From assembly GCF_947179165.1 (NCBI RefSeq), contig NC_077248.1, positions 54,669,732 through 54,733,731 on the forward strand: a stretch of DNA of 64,000 nucleotides. Direction: 5' to 3'. Source of the stretch: Solanum dulcamara (Eukaryota > Streptophyta > Magnoliopsida > Solanales > Solanaceae). The position numbers were made by a program, and so were the translations under genes. Below the pieces are notes generated by a model. It was not told where the DNA came from and ran no database searches. It was given only the letters and a program-made list of their open reading frames with translations. This document shows, piece by piece, positions 11,251-21,850 of this stretch; the stretch's first letter is position 1, and each line of letters begins with the position of its first letter.

Positions 11251-11893
11251 GTGAAGAAGAAGAAGAAGTATATTCTAATTAATTCAAGTTATCATTAATT
11301 TCATGTTCTAATTAATTCAAGTTATAATTAATTTCAATTTCTAATTAATTCAACTTATAATTAAGTTTATATTCTAATTAATTCAAGTAAAAAATTAAGT
11401 TTCAAACCTCATGACATTCAGGTTGAAGTTCTAAATTAAAATATCCTAAAATTCAAGTATCTAAGTTATTCAAATTATCTATAAAGTTTAAAGAGTTCAA
11501 AATTTATACAAACCTAACAAAGTTCTAATTAGTAGCTAAGTTATTCTAATTATAAGTTCTAAATTAAAGTCCTATATATAATTCAAGTATCTAATTTCCA
11601 ATATTTTTTTAAGTTTCAAACTTCAAAATTTCCTATATTCAAGTATCTAAGTTATTCTAAAGTTCAACATTAGCTTAATTAGTTCAAAATGAAGTTTAAC
11701 CTCAACAAGATTTCTAAAGTTAACAAACAATTCAACTTCAAAGTTCTAATTAAGTTCAACTTCTAAATTTAAGTATCCTAAAATTCAAGTATCTAAATTA
11801 TTCTAATTATAAGTTCTAAAGTCCTAAAACTCAAGACTCTAATTAAGTTCCAATATTTTTCTCTTAGTTTCAAACTTCAAAACTTCCTAAGTT
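11251..11893. other. AT-rich CACTA interior with TAATTAATTCAA words
   Basis: No gene seen. TCTAATTAATTCAAGTT and related words (AAGTTCTAAT, TCAAGTATCTAAGTTATTC) recur irregularly, suggesting a decayed simple-repeat expansion upstream of the PttA exons. Confidence 0.55.
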
Positions 11894-12422
11894 ACAATCC
11901 AATATACAAATAAACTACAACAAACTAAATGGCATAAACTAATTAACTAACTAACATCACAAATTACTAAAAATTTACAATCTAATTCAACAACCCAAAT
12001 CTAACTTAAGCCCTAAAATCAAAACTATAACTACATTCACTAATTTCACATTCCAATATACAAATGAACTACAACAAACTAAATGTAATCAACTAATTAA
12101 CTAACTAACATCACAAATTACTAAAAAATTTAAATCTAATTCAACAACCCAAATCTAACTTAAGGCCTACAATCAAAAACTATAACTACATTCACTAATT
12201 TCACAATCCAATATACAAATGAACTACAACAAACTAAATGTAATCAACTAATTAACTAACTAACATCACAAATTACTAAAAAATTTACAATCTAATTCAA
12301 CAACCCAAATTTAACTTAAGCCCTAAAATCAAGATTATAACTACATTCACTAATTTCACAATCCAATATACAAATGAACTACAACAAACTAAATGTAATC
12401 AACTAATTAACTAACTAACAAA
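11894..12422. repeat. 155 bp tandem repeat, about 3.4 copies
   Basis: Units start at 11894, 12048, 12203 and 12358 (spacing 154, 155 and 155), each opening ACAATCCAATATACAAAT or ACATTCC.... Inside are AACTACAACAAACTAAATG, ACTAATTAACTAACTAACA and ACTACATTCACTAATTTCAC. Copies 2 to 4 are closer to each other than to copy 1. The last unit stops after about 65 bp. Confidence 0.9.
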
Positions 12423-12464
12423 TGACAAATAAAAAAAACTAAAATTTAGTTTTAGGTTTAAGCC

Positions 12465-12665
12465 TTAACCTCTTAAAAATGAATAATAAGAACCACAAGA
12501 CAACGACGGAGCAGCGGCGGCGGCAGGTGACTGACGGGCGACAGAGATGGGGGTGGGGGGACGGCGGTAGAGGCAGATCGGCGGATTGTAGAGAGAAGGC
12601 AGAGAGAAGACAGAGTTTAGAGAGAGAGAATTGGAAAAATTACGTTCTGTGTTGTACATATTTTA
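12465..12665 (-). other. GC-rich patch, probable CACTA transcript leader
   Basis: A GC-rich stretch (GGAGCAGCGGCGGCGGCAGG, GGGGTGGGGGGACGGCGG) lies in very AT-rich DNA, just inside the subterminal array at the end where the PttA gene should begin. Both strands have a short open frame (minus 64 codons, plus 76 codons), both of low-complexity composition. It is more likely the 5' untranslated or promoter-proximal part of the transposon gene than a separate gene; captured host DNA is also possible. Confidence 0.4.
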
Positions 12666-13105
12666 ACAAAAAGCGACGGACAGCGTCTCTAAGTCCGTCG
12701 CTTTTTTAAAAATAATTGACTGCCATTTTGACCACAATGCGACGGACAAATCGACAGCTTCTGTCGCTATTTTAAATATGTTGACCAATAGCGACGAACT
12801 TAGCGACCCTGTCCATCGCTACATTAAGAAAAACTATAAAAAAATATTTGCGACGGACGACGCCATAATATTTATTTATAAATAATTATTTTTTAATAAA
12901 ATATATAAAATATTTTTATAAAAATAATATTTAATTTTAGCAAAAAAAACTGCCAAACTAAGCGACGGACTAGGCGTCACTGTCCGTTGCTCCTATTAAA
13001 TTTTTTTAAAAAACGACGGACAGCGTCGTTTTATCCGTCGCATTTTATTTGCGACGCTGTCCGTCGCTTTTTGTTCTGTAGCTTTTTGGACTATTTTTAG
13101 TAGTG
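12666..13105. repeat. CACTA subterminal repeat array (right)
   Basis: At least six GCGACGGAC-type units with their inverted partners at about 12671-12705, 12741-12770, 12790-12822, 12850-12865, 12961-12992 and 13013-13070. They end in the TIR CACTACTAAAAATAG on the minus strand. Confidence 0.85.
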
Positions 13106-13439
13106 ATATATCACCAAGTAATATTTAAAGTATGATACATTGAACATAATGATAATTTATGAATCAGAATTAATGTATTCGGATGAAAAAAAGAGATTTT
13201 AAATTTTTATTGAAATGAATGGGAGTAATAAAAAATATGGTAAATAAATGAGTGTAATAAGGTAATTTTTCCATATTTTATTGAGAAAATTATGGAACTA
13301 GGCAAAATTATCAACTTATTTATGTATAATAGCTATAGTTTAAAATTATTGTAAAAAAATACTACATATTATTTTTATAGCAAAATATTTATTTGTGATT
13401 CAATCATGCCTCTCCACATTCCTACACACTCTCACCTTA

Positions 13440-13466
13440 ACCCCCCCCCCCCCCTCTCTCTCTCTT
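13440..13466. repeat. Poly-C followed by (CT)n
   Basis: A run of about 14 C followed by CTCTCTCTCTC. It sits in a pyrimidine-rich stretch 13406-13660 that resembles a plant 5' leader. The overlapping frames at 13395-13663 are low-complexity products of it. Confidence 0.85.
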
Positions 13467-13959
13467 CTAATTCTTCCTTATCTATTCATAGTCCAATTGA
13501 TTCTCTCCCATTACAGATTTTTGCTTTTTTTTTTGCTCAAAACGAAAAATCCTTCAAAAGATTTTTCATCAGAATTCCGTTGAAGCAAGTAACTATGTAT
13601 TTTTTTTTTTATCTTTTTTCATCTTTTTTAGTGCTATTTTGTATTTTTTTCGGTCTCTTATGAATCTTTATCTTCCAAATTATTCATCAATTTGAGAGGA
13701 AGTGTCTTTTTTTGGAGATAATTTCGCCATTTTTTAAGATTGGATTTGTATTTTATTCCAATACATACACATTTTGTATATTTTTGTGTTTACACATTTC
13801 TCCATTTACATTTAGGTATAACCTAAAGGAAGCCCCAAAATTTATCACAAAATGTTAGTCAAAAAGAGGATAACCAGATGTATCCCAAATAATGTTCAAT
13901 ATTTAGTTGATTTCCCATCGTTTGATCTTTGTTTTACTCAATGTTATATCAAAAATGTA

Positions 13960-14210
13960 GGCATGACTGCTCAGTTGTATTCATAGAGCAGTTCAAAGAA
14001 TTTTCAAGAGCTTAGCAATAACAACAAGGGGAATAGTATTGAACAACCTACATGTTCAAATAAGAAATTCAGTCATGAAATAAAAAGGAAAATCAATCAC
14101 GCTCCTTTAACTATAAATGAAGTTGAACAACTTTAGAAAGTTCAAACTGATGAAGAGGTACCTGCCTATGTTTATGAAAATTTTCATTCAATGTTGATAT
14201 TCTCGGAATG
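13960..14210 (+). pseudogene. Coding remnant, polar protein, unrecognised
   Basis: One frame reads SSSKNFQELSNNNKGNSIEQ, then CSNKKFSHEIKRKINHAPLT and EEVPAYVYENFHSML, interrupted by TAG stops. The composition is clearly protein-like compared with its surroundings. I do not know the family. Its position upstream of the Ulp1-like fragment suggests that both may be exons of one old gene. Confidence 0.3.
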
Positions 14211-14829
14211 TATGTTCATTTAGTTGTTCATTTGTACCTTCATTTGTAGTTGTTTATTTGTATCCTTGTTTGTATTACCGTGGCATTTGTGCTTAAATGA
14301 AATTTGGACAAAATAATACAATTCTTATTACCTATTTTGTATCCTAGTTAAATTGCATTCACAATATCTATTTGTTTGTTGTATTTATTTTGATAGTCTT
14401 TCTTAAATTTGTAGTCTTTATTAAATTTGTAGGACAGAATAATCAACATAATTGACTAATCTGTATTCATACTTAAATTGTATTTTAATACCTTTGTTAA
14501 TTGTACTTGCTACTAATATACTATATCATTGTATCTTTAGTCTCAATATATTTTTGTATCTTTATATTTAAAAATGCACAGGCTAATTAACTAATTTGTA
14601 GCCTTTCTTAACATGTATTTTTTTTGCCAGTATTATTTTTTTATTATATTGATTTATTTTTTTCCAGCAATTTTGGATTTATTCAAGCACATTGTATCCA
14701 TGGACATTATTTTTCAGTCATTTTTTATGATATTTTCAATCCAAAATACCTTATTGACTTATATTCAGAGTACAAGTACATTATGTATTCAATTATTGAA
14801 ATAGTGTGTCTTAACTAGTTATGTATTCA
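14211..14829. other. T-rich DNA with TTTGTATT words
   Basis: No gene seen. The words TTTGTATT, TTGTATCC and TTGTAGTC recur many times. The two overlapping frames at 14613-14818 are AT-driven, rich in Phe, Ile and Tyr, and have no motif. Confidence 0.45.
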
Positions 14830-15060
14830 TTTCATGAAATATATGCAGGATATTCATTTTCATGTCAAAAACCCACCTGAGCATGCTCCACACATGCAAT
14901 GCTATTGTAACAATGATATAAAACATGATCTGATGCAGTATGTGAATGAGCATCAGTATAAGTTGTTTTGTAAGGACACAACTTTTGGTCATTACATAAA
15001 AATGCATGATTGTTCTTTTCAACCACAAATTTCTAGATGCTTTATGGCTTAGAACTCAAT
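14830..15060 (+). pseudogene. Fragment resembling Ulp1-type (DUF1985) transposon protein
   Basis: The frame gives DIHFHVKNPPEHAPHMQCYC and then YKLFCKDTTFGHYIKMHDCS followed by FQPQI. The pattern LF..T.FGH.L.....F.GQ is typical of the DUF1985 region that precedes the Ulp1-type cysteine protease domain in plant Mutator-like elements. The protease itself (His-Asp-Cys) is not seen downstream, where stops follow at 15050 and after. The match is short and from memory, so the family call is tentative. Confidence 0.35.
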
Positions 15061-16439
15061 TATAGCTCTCGTCAATTATTTATTATACGAGTTAATTTAT
15101 TTAGCAACTTCTTCGACTAAATCTTTATATGTTGCATACTCCTTCAACATAATCGCCTCTATCATGTAATCAACGTAACAATTATTTTGGTTGAATCTTT
15201 CATAGTGAATGATCAGAAAACTAAGGCTCCCTATTCTGCATCAAATTAAATGTATCATTATTCCAACTTATACTAATATATTTTATATTCCAAACTTAAT
15301 TGCAAATAGACATCTTGTATCACAAACAATTTGTATTCTAAATTTTTTCTTGTATTACCACCTTACATCGCACATAAAACCTTTTTTGTATTCCAGTCTT
15401 ACACTTTATATTCCACAACAACTTGTATAAAAAGTTCATTTGAATTGCAAAATAATCTATATCCTCAACTTATTTTTATTATAAGTTTATTTGTATTATA
15501 AATACCTTCTTTGTATCCAATATTTATTTGTATCAAAAATTTACTTGTATTCTAAAATTATTTGTATTCAAGATTTATTTGTATTATAATTATATTTTTT
15601 TTAGTTCAGTCTCAACTTGTATTTTATTCTTATTTTGTATGGCATTCTTAGTTAAGCTACATAAGTGTATTCACCACCAACAACATCAAAGTTGTATTTA
15701 AATTTAACTACATAAAAATATGTTTCTTGAAATATTTCAAACTTAATTCACCACCAAAGCATTAAAATTGTATCTAAATTTAAATTTATACAATGTACAC
15801 ATTTGTATTCAAATCTTTGAACATTCCTTATATAATTTGAATGATGTATCAAAATTGTATTTACAACTTATTCGACATATAAATATCACAATTATGTATT
15901 TCAAATTATCACAAATAGAAAAAATAAAGAATGACCAAGAGAGATTCAAATACGATTTGGAAATTAGACTATATTTGGATCGAAATAGGGGGTCATTTAC
16001 TGGAACAATTTTGATTTGTTTAACAACTGCGATGTTTCCAAACGAGCCTTATTGTTAGAGTATGGTGGAAGAACAGTTATAAACTACTCCAAATTTTCTT
16101 GCAAGATGTATCAATATTTTTGATTTTTTTTAGAAAAACAAACAAAGAAAATTGATGAGTTTTTGAATTTCAGGAAGATGAGAGATAATGAGGAATAAAG
16201 AGTCTTGTACATAACAGGAATAATGAGGGAGTAAATAAAGGGAGGTTACCAAATATAATTTGAAATTTACTACATTCAGTTAGGTTGTATATATTTTTTT
16301 GTATCCATCACAAGAAAATACAGAATTTGAAGGCATAGCAAATAAAAATATAGCAGTGTTTAGAAAATATTGAAAGTGTAGCTATGAATTTCTATTTAAG
16401 GCTTAAAGTTTGCTATTTGTAAAAAATTATTTATTAGAA
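15061..16439. repeat. AT-rich DNA with dispersed TTGTATT words
   Basis: Between about 15305 and 15680 the word TTGTAT occurs roughly a dozen times at irregular spacing, mostly in the plus orientation. Part of 15768-16058 is open for 96 codons but has no motif. The right end carries the words shared with 13280-13400. No gene is supported. Confidence 0.4.
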
Positions 16440-16999
16440 ATAAAACAACAAGTCCGACTTTGGGCCCAACACCCAAGTCCAAACAACAAAGAAAAGGAAT
16501 TCAAAAAGGAAATAAAATAAAAATCAAAAAAGGAAAATCGGGAGTCTTCATCGTCTTCAATTTGCCCAGGGCGATGAAGGTCCGACCGACGTCATTCCTG
16601 CAAGAGTTGAAAGTATCTTTGAGGAACTTGAGGGATATTCACTTTGAGCACCTAAAATTCTCATAGGTGCCATGAATTCATCCTCAATGAAGACTTCTTC
16701 AGCTCCAAAACAAACCTCCACCCGTAATCTCAGCTAAGGCCTTCGACACAAAAAAATCCCAAAAATTAACTTCAAATAATGTACATTAACCCATTTCCTT
16801 GGCTTGTGTAGGTTGAGTTTCAAAGAAACTAATACCACTGTCAATAATCCAAGTATCTAGGTGTAACACTTCTTACTTGAAGTCCAGTAGGTACGACTAA
16901 GAGTTAATCTCCATCTAAAAGATGCTTGAGAGCTATCCCTTCTTCATAGATCCTATCAGCTCCTAGCTTAGCTTAACTTGTGCAAATACCTTGCGATCT
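16440..16999. other. Unassigned DNA beside LINE A
   Basis: Less AT-rich than its left neighbour. A plus frame at 16460-16666 is lysine-rich at the start (KSKQQRKGIQKGNKIKIKKG) and has no recognisable domain. It may be host-derived or the 3' untranslated part of LINE A. I could not find the LINE tail, so the border at 17000 is approximate. Confidence 0.3.
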
Positions 17000-18418
17000 T
17001 ACATTTCTTAGGAATAACAATTCCTTTTCTATGTATTATGAACTCTGACTTGTGACATTGTTGTTGAAATCAATGTTTTGCCCCTTTTGTTCCGGAGACT
17101 TGGTATGCTTGCTTTGTTCGTTTGTAATATTTTCTTCGCCTGCACTATAACTCCTAGAAATTATTAAAAATAATGTGATGTTAACTTGTAAAAATAGAAG
17201 CTAAGTTAGTTAAAACAATTAGCCAACTTGTTCCTTTCTTTGAAAGTATGCTCCACATTCACATCTCTATTTTTCAATTCCCTCTTGATAACCCTTATTG
17301 CTCCTGATATAGCCTATAGTATCTCCCACATCCCATCTAAAATCTTTTGTATAATTAGTAAGTCATTTTTCATGATAAGGGGAATATGATTATGATTCAA
17401 ACAATAAACCAAACCCTCTTTTAAAGCCATGACTTCAGCCTCTAAAGCAGTGCAAACATCCACCTTCCGAGCTTTTGCTAAACCAAATCCTCTCTGTCAT
17501 CCCTCACACAAAATTCTATAGTGCTGCTATTCAGGTTCTCCTTAGTTGAGCCATCAGTATCATACTTGAAGGATTTCATACTTGGATAATTCTACTTCAC
17601 TATCTTACTATGAATCAGAGGTGTATAAGCTTCAAGAAATTGAACAATGAGTGGCCAGAAGTTAAGCATGTATATAAGCCATGGATACTTGTATCTGGCC
17701 ATTATATACAAGTTTCTATTAACTTCCATGATCATAAAATCATTCCTCCATGCTTTATGACATTCCTTTTCTTTCAATTTACCAGATAATGAAGGCAGGA
17801 ACAACCTTATACAATGGTTTTAATTTAGCCACACAATTTTCTTCCCACCACTTATAAATTATTTGTCTTAACTTCATAAATGGTCCAAGTAATCCAGCTA
17901 TTCCTGCAAATCATTTCCATATAAAATTAGCATCAGGACAAGAGAAAAATAAATGATTGAAAGTTTCTTTGACATTGTGATCACAACAACATATCACTAA
18001 GTCAATGATTCTATATATTACCAGGATCTCTCCTATAGGAATCCTCTTTAACTAGATTCTCCACAATAAGAAAAATACCTTAAAAGGTATGTCCTTCTCC
18101 CAAATATTCATAATATCTTTCTTAGGGTCTTTTCTGAGTCTTAGGATATCCCAAGCATTTCTCACTATGAACTTCCCTTTGGAATTAGGCATCCACCAAG
18201 AAGCATCTCTTTATTCTGACACCAAGTAGGTTCCCATCATCTTCAACAATTTTTGACATATTTCTTCATTAAAAAGGTCAGTTAACATATGAACATTCTA
18301 TCTGCCATTAATAGCGATCTAGTTAACTTATTCTAGGTCTCTATGAATACCATGGCTATTAGGAAAAATATAATACATAGCTCCTAATTGAGACCAATTA
18401 TCAAACCATCAATTGGAT
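17000..18418 (-). pseudogene. LINE A 3' part: zf-RVT and RNase H
   Basis: Minus-strand pieces in order: WFDNWSQLGAMYY at the insertion site; DASWWMPNSKGKFIVRNAWD (about 18210-18150); DIPFKVFFLLWRI; SCPDANFIWK (about 17940-17910), the end of the zf-RVT zinc-binding region; then an RNase H domain of the RVT_3 type with KSFKYDTDGSTKEN, ALEAEVMALKEGLVYCLNHN, IMKNDLLIIQKIL and DVNVEHTFKERNKLAN (about 17590-17210). The first catalytic Asp (YDTDGS) and the Glu (AEV) are present, while the Asp of the E.DS motif is kept as ND. Several stops (for example TAG after MWEIL) prevent expression. In a live element this end degrades the RNA template. Confidence 0.8.
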
Positions 18419-18423
18419 TGACC

Positions 18424-20473
18424 TGTAAGACCTCGAAATTTGAAAAGTCGAACGAAAGATAATTTAAGAAAATTTGGAAGTCCCTAAGTCTACGAGTGGG
18501 TATATGACTCATAGGGACCCTTACGAGTCATAGAAGTGATTCATGAAAGTGAAATTGGGCTGGGAAATTTGATAAGTGAAGTATGTGGGTCTACGAGTCA
18601 TTTGACGGCTTGTGAAGGAATCTATCATGCAGGGTTTGAACTATTGCAACTATTGTGTCATAAAACCCACTCTATAATTTAACAGAATGAGTCATAGTCC
18701 AGTTGATGAGTCATAAAACTGAATAAAGAAACTTTAGAGGCTCAGAATATGTAGGTTCTCAGACCTACAAGACGACGAGGATCTACTAACCATAAACTTT
18801 TTGACGAGTCATAATAATGACTCGTAAAGAAAGTTTAGAGACTCTGAAGTCAGGTTGTCTTCAGACCTGCAGGACGACTTATGATGATGAGTCGTAGGAC
18901 TCATTACAAGTTGTAGGACCCAAATTCATAGGGTCAAATCCGAAGATTAATGAAGGGTATTTTTGTCTTTTTCCAAGTTTGGTTCAATGAACCTAGACAC
19001 TTTTATGGACAAGTTCAAAGCTTATAATTATCTAACCCTTCAAATTCCCCTCCTATTCTAATTCATTCTCCTAAATTCCCTAAGGCAAGATTACCAAATC
19101 TCTCTCAATTTCCTCCCACAATCAAGGTTCCTCTTCAAATTCTGAGTTGATTCATCAAGGTATGTAGGGATTGATCTATGGGTTTCTTTCATCCATGGAG
19201 TCCCAAGGTTTTCCTCAAAGATCTCTTGAATTTCAATTACTTTTGAACCCAAGTTTTGATGAATTTCATTGGGTTGTTTTAATAATGTTTTGGCTATTAT
19301 TAATGATCATTATAAGTATGATTCTACATAAATTATGTGATTTTAAGTATGAATTATGATCATGGACTATAATTATGTTCAAAATATTATTTTCATAGAA
19401 ATTAGAAAGAAAGGTGACTTAAAATCGTTAATTGGTGACCTAGGAACCTAATGACATGAAATATGCAAGTATGATTTGTAATGTTGAAAGACATTTACTC
19501 ACATTGCAATTACGACATGAAAATGATCTACTCAATGAGTGTTAAAACTATGAATAAGTTTATGATATATGTTAAGTATGATTACTATGTTATGTATTTC
19601 GTGGAATTTTACTTAGCACCGAATGAGGCTTGAGGTGAGGCTCGACCTACAGGGTCCTTATATAAAGTCTCTAGTCTCATAAATATGTGCAACCATAGGA
19701 TTTTCCTATATATCCTAGCTAATGAATCTAAATATAGCATATGTTTATGACACCTGCCTGACGATTTAGAGTCTACCTTGGCAAGTAGATTCTCCTTTCT
19801 TCCATTGTACGAGTAGACATCAAGATTTCATATTATAGCTCGCATGGTCTTATTATCAGTTATGGTTCAATACCACATATGTATCATCTCTTTGTGTTCT
19901 TTTATGTTTTTGATTATGTCTCTTAAATGCTTTGATCAAACTATGGTTTTCTCATGACTCCACTTATTCTCTTTTATCATATACGTTATTTGATCATTTC
20001 ATCCTATGATTTATATTGTATGGCATGCCCACACACTTAGTGCATTCAAATGTACTAACACATATTTGTTGCCTACATTGTCTCATAATGTAGGGGTTGA
20101 GAATCACATTCCATCCACACGAGGCTAGTTGAGTTGCTATCATATGAAGATTGGTGAGTCCTCATCTACCAAGGATGAGTTATGAATTTGTTTCATCTCA
20201 AAGACTTTTATTATATTCATATTGAGGGTGAGCTAGGGATATGTCTTAGCCCCCGACCATGCCAAGTAGTAAATGCATTGTTGGACAAATAATGTAGAGT
20301 CTATGTAGTTGAGCTTACATTCTCTTTTATGATTCATGTTTATAGACTCTTTCCTATGTTATTTTTGCTTTACTTTACCTTATGCATTCTTATGATATGT
20401 CAAGAGTATTGATAGGATCCCTTTGGGGTTTTGATCTCCATATTACGGCTAGGCCTTAGGTCGGGTCGGGACA
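18424..20473 (+). repeat. 5' LTR of gypsy A
   Basis: TGTAAGACC...GGGACA, 2050 bp. The first 500 bp carry a cluster of ACGAGTC/GACTCGT-like words (18490-18925). The last part has the TGTAGGGGTTGAG and GGTGAGTCCTCATCTACC segments shared with the other gypsy LTRs in the window. Confidence 0.92.
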
Positions 20474-20477
20474 AACT

Positions 20478-20489
20478 TGGTATCAGAGC
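20478..20489 (+). promoter_or_regulatory. Primer binding site, initiator Met tRNA
   Basis: TGGTATCAGAGC, four bases after the LTR, complementary to the 3' end of initiator methionine tRNA. Confidence 0.93.
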
Positions 20490-20690
20490 ACAAGGTTTAA
20501 GATATCCTAGGGAGTCCAACATGCCGCATCAAGTAGAGTATTATTAATAGATGTGAAGTACGCCACATCTATAAATAGAAGGCTATAAGGTATTTAAGGA
20601 AATTTTTACTTTTTTTATGATCTATGTCGTGCAATAGAGTATACTCTAAGACTTCCTCTCTTTAATTAATGTTCTTCACAATTTTTAGAA

Positions 20691-21850
20691 ATGCCTCCAA
20701 GAAGAGCACCTATGCAAAGAGGGATCAATTCTAATGGAGACCATGCCCCTATAGTCCCTTAAGACAATGGTTTTCTACCTGACCAGGTGACTAATAAAGA
20801 GTTCCAAACCGTTATCACTATGCTATCCCAAGTTATGGCCAACCAAGGAGTTGTTGCCTCTTTTAATACTCCTACTCCAACTTCTATAGTGAGAGACTTT
20901 GCAAGGATAAACCCTCCTGAGTTCTATGGTTTAAAAATTGATGAGGATTCCTAAGGGTTCATTGCTGAGGTCTAGAAGATAGTGAGTATTATGGGGGTGA
21001 CTTCAAAAGAGAAAGCGTAGTTGGCGACTTTCCAACTGAAGAGTGCTGCTCAAGTTTGGTATACTCAATGCAAGTTAGAAAGGGTGGATGAGGACCTATT
21101 GATTAGTAAACCTTCAAGCTTGCTTTTTTTGATCGCTTCTTAAGGGAGGAAAAAGTGTTGGAGTTCATCAATCTTAGGAAAGGCAACATGGGTATGAGGT
21201 ACTATGCCCTTAAGTTCACCAAGCTATCCAAGTATGCTCCTTCTTTGGTTGCCGATCCACGTACCCAAATGAGCCAATTCATATCGGGGCTGTCCAATTT
21301 GGTTACAAAGGAATATCGTACCGCTATTCTTTTTAAAAAAATGGACATATCTCATCTCATGGATTTTGCCGAATAAATTGAAAAAGAAAAACTCAAGGAG
21401 ATGAGGATGAAAGACTCTAAGAGGGCTCAGTATGAATGTGGGTTCTCAAATTCTAGAACCGATGTTAGAAGTGTTCTTTCTCAATAAGTCCAAGGTTTGG
21501 GAAAGAAGTTTGTTAAAGATAGGATGCCATACCCTAAGGGTCAACGTAGAGGTGTGAGTACTAGTAGCCCCACTTTTCCAAAGTGTGCTAAGTGTGGAAA
21601 TAATCATGAAGGAAAATATTTAATGGGAGCAGGTGCTTGTTATGGATGTGGAAAGATGGGCCACAAGTAATTCGAGTGCCCTAATATTACTAACAAGGGA
21701 AGAGAAGGTCGTCCTCATGGAAAAGTTACTCAAGGAGGCCAAGTGCAACAAGTTTCCCAGCTCAACCAAAGGATGGCCAACACAATAACCAATTTTATGC
21801 CCTTTATGCTAGGAAAGATGTTGAGGAGTCTACCAATGTGGTCATGGGTA
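20691..21850 (+). pseudogene. Gypsy A gag
   Basis: ATG at 20691 gives MPPRRAPMQRGINSNGDHAP and is the usual start in this family. The capsid region follows: VRDFARINPPEFYGLKIDED, KIVSIMGVTSKEKA and LKSAAQVWYTQCKLE, then LEFINLRKGNMGMRYYALKF and DPRTQMSQFISGLSNLV. The nucleocapsid zinc knuckle at about 21638-21679 reads CYGCGKMGHK, stop, FEC; its Cys and His ligands are intact but TAA replaces a Gln between them. At least six further stops (for example TAA after IVP at about 20760) and a frame change near 21130 destroy the gene. It would form the virus-like particle that packages element RNA. Confidence 0.85.

Larger units (their letters stand above)
8969..13105 (-). mobile_element. CACTA (En/Spm) DNA transposon, defective
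   Basis: On the minus strand the element starts CACTACTAAAAATAGTCC at 13105. At the other end (8969, plus strand) the matching terminus reads CACAACTAAAAAACTATC, so one base of the CACTA signature is changed. A 3 bp ATA duplication flanks it (8966-8968 and 13106-13108), as this superfamily makes. Both ends carry GCGACGGAC-type subterminal arrays. Inside is a PttA-type gene on the minus strand, but no catalytic TNPD-type transposase (transposase_21) is visible in the 4137 bp, so it would depend on another copy for movement. Confidence 0.85.
13280..16430 (+). mobile_element. Degenerate element, possibly a MULE with Ulp1-type gene
   Basis: The two edges share words such as AGCTATAG/TAGCTATG and TTTGCTATTTGTAAAAAATT, which may be a diverged terminal inverted repeat. 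Between them lie a pyrimidine-rich leader, a polar coding remnant (13960-14210) and a fragment resembling the N-terminal region of Ulp1-family proteins carried by plant Mutator-like elements (14830-15060). No transposase domain or clear 9 bp duplication is seen. The assignment rests mainly on the short protein match. Confidence 0.3.

Noticed and set aside
11894..12422. 155 bp tandem repeat as a CRISPR-like or centromeric array
   Set aside because: No constant repeat with variable spacers, only 3.4 copies, and it lies inside a CACTA element. A satellite link would need genome data.
12479..12709. Plus-strand 76-codon frame rich in Arg and Gly
   Set aside because: Produced by the GC-rich triplet-like patch; the opposite strand is open as well, and it runs into the CACTA array.
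14613..14818. Two overlapping frames rich in Phe, Ile and Tyr
   Set aside because: AT-driven composition, no motif, inside TTTGTATT-rich DNA.
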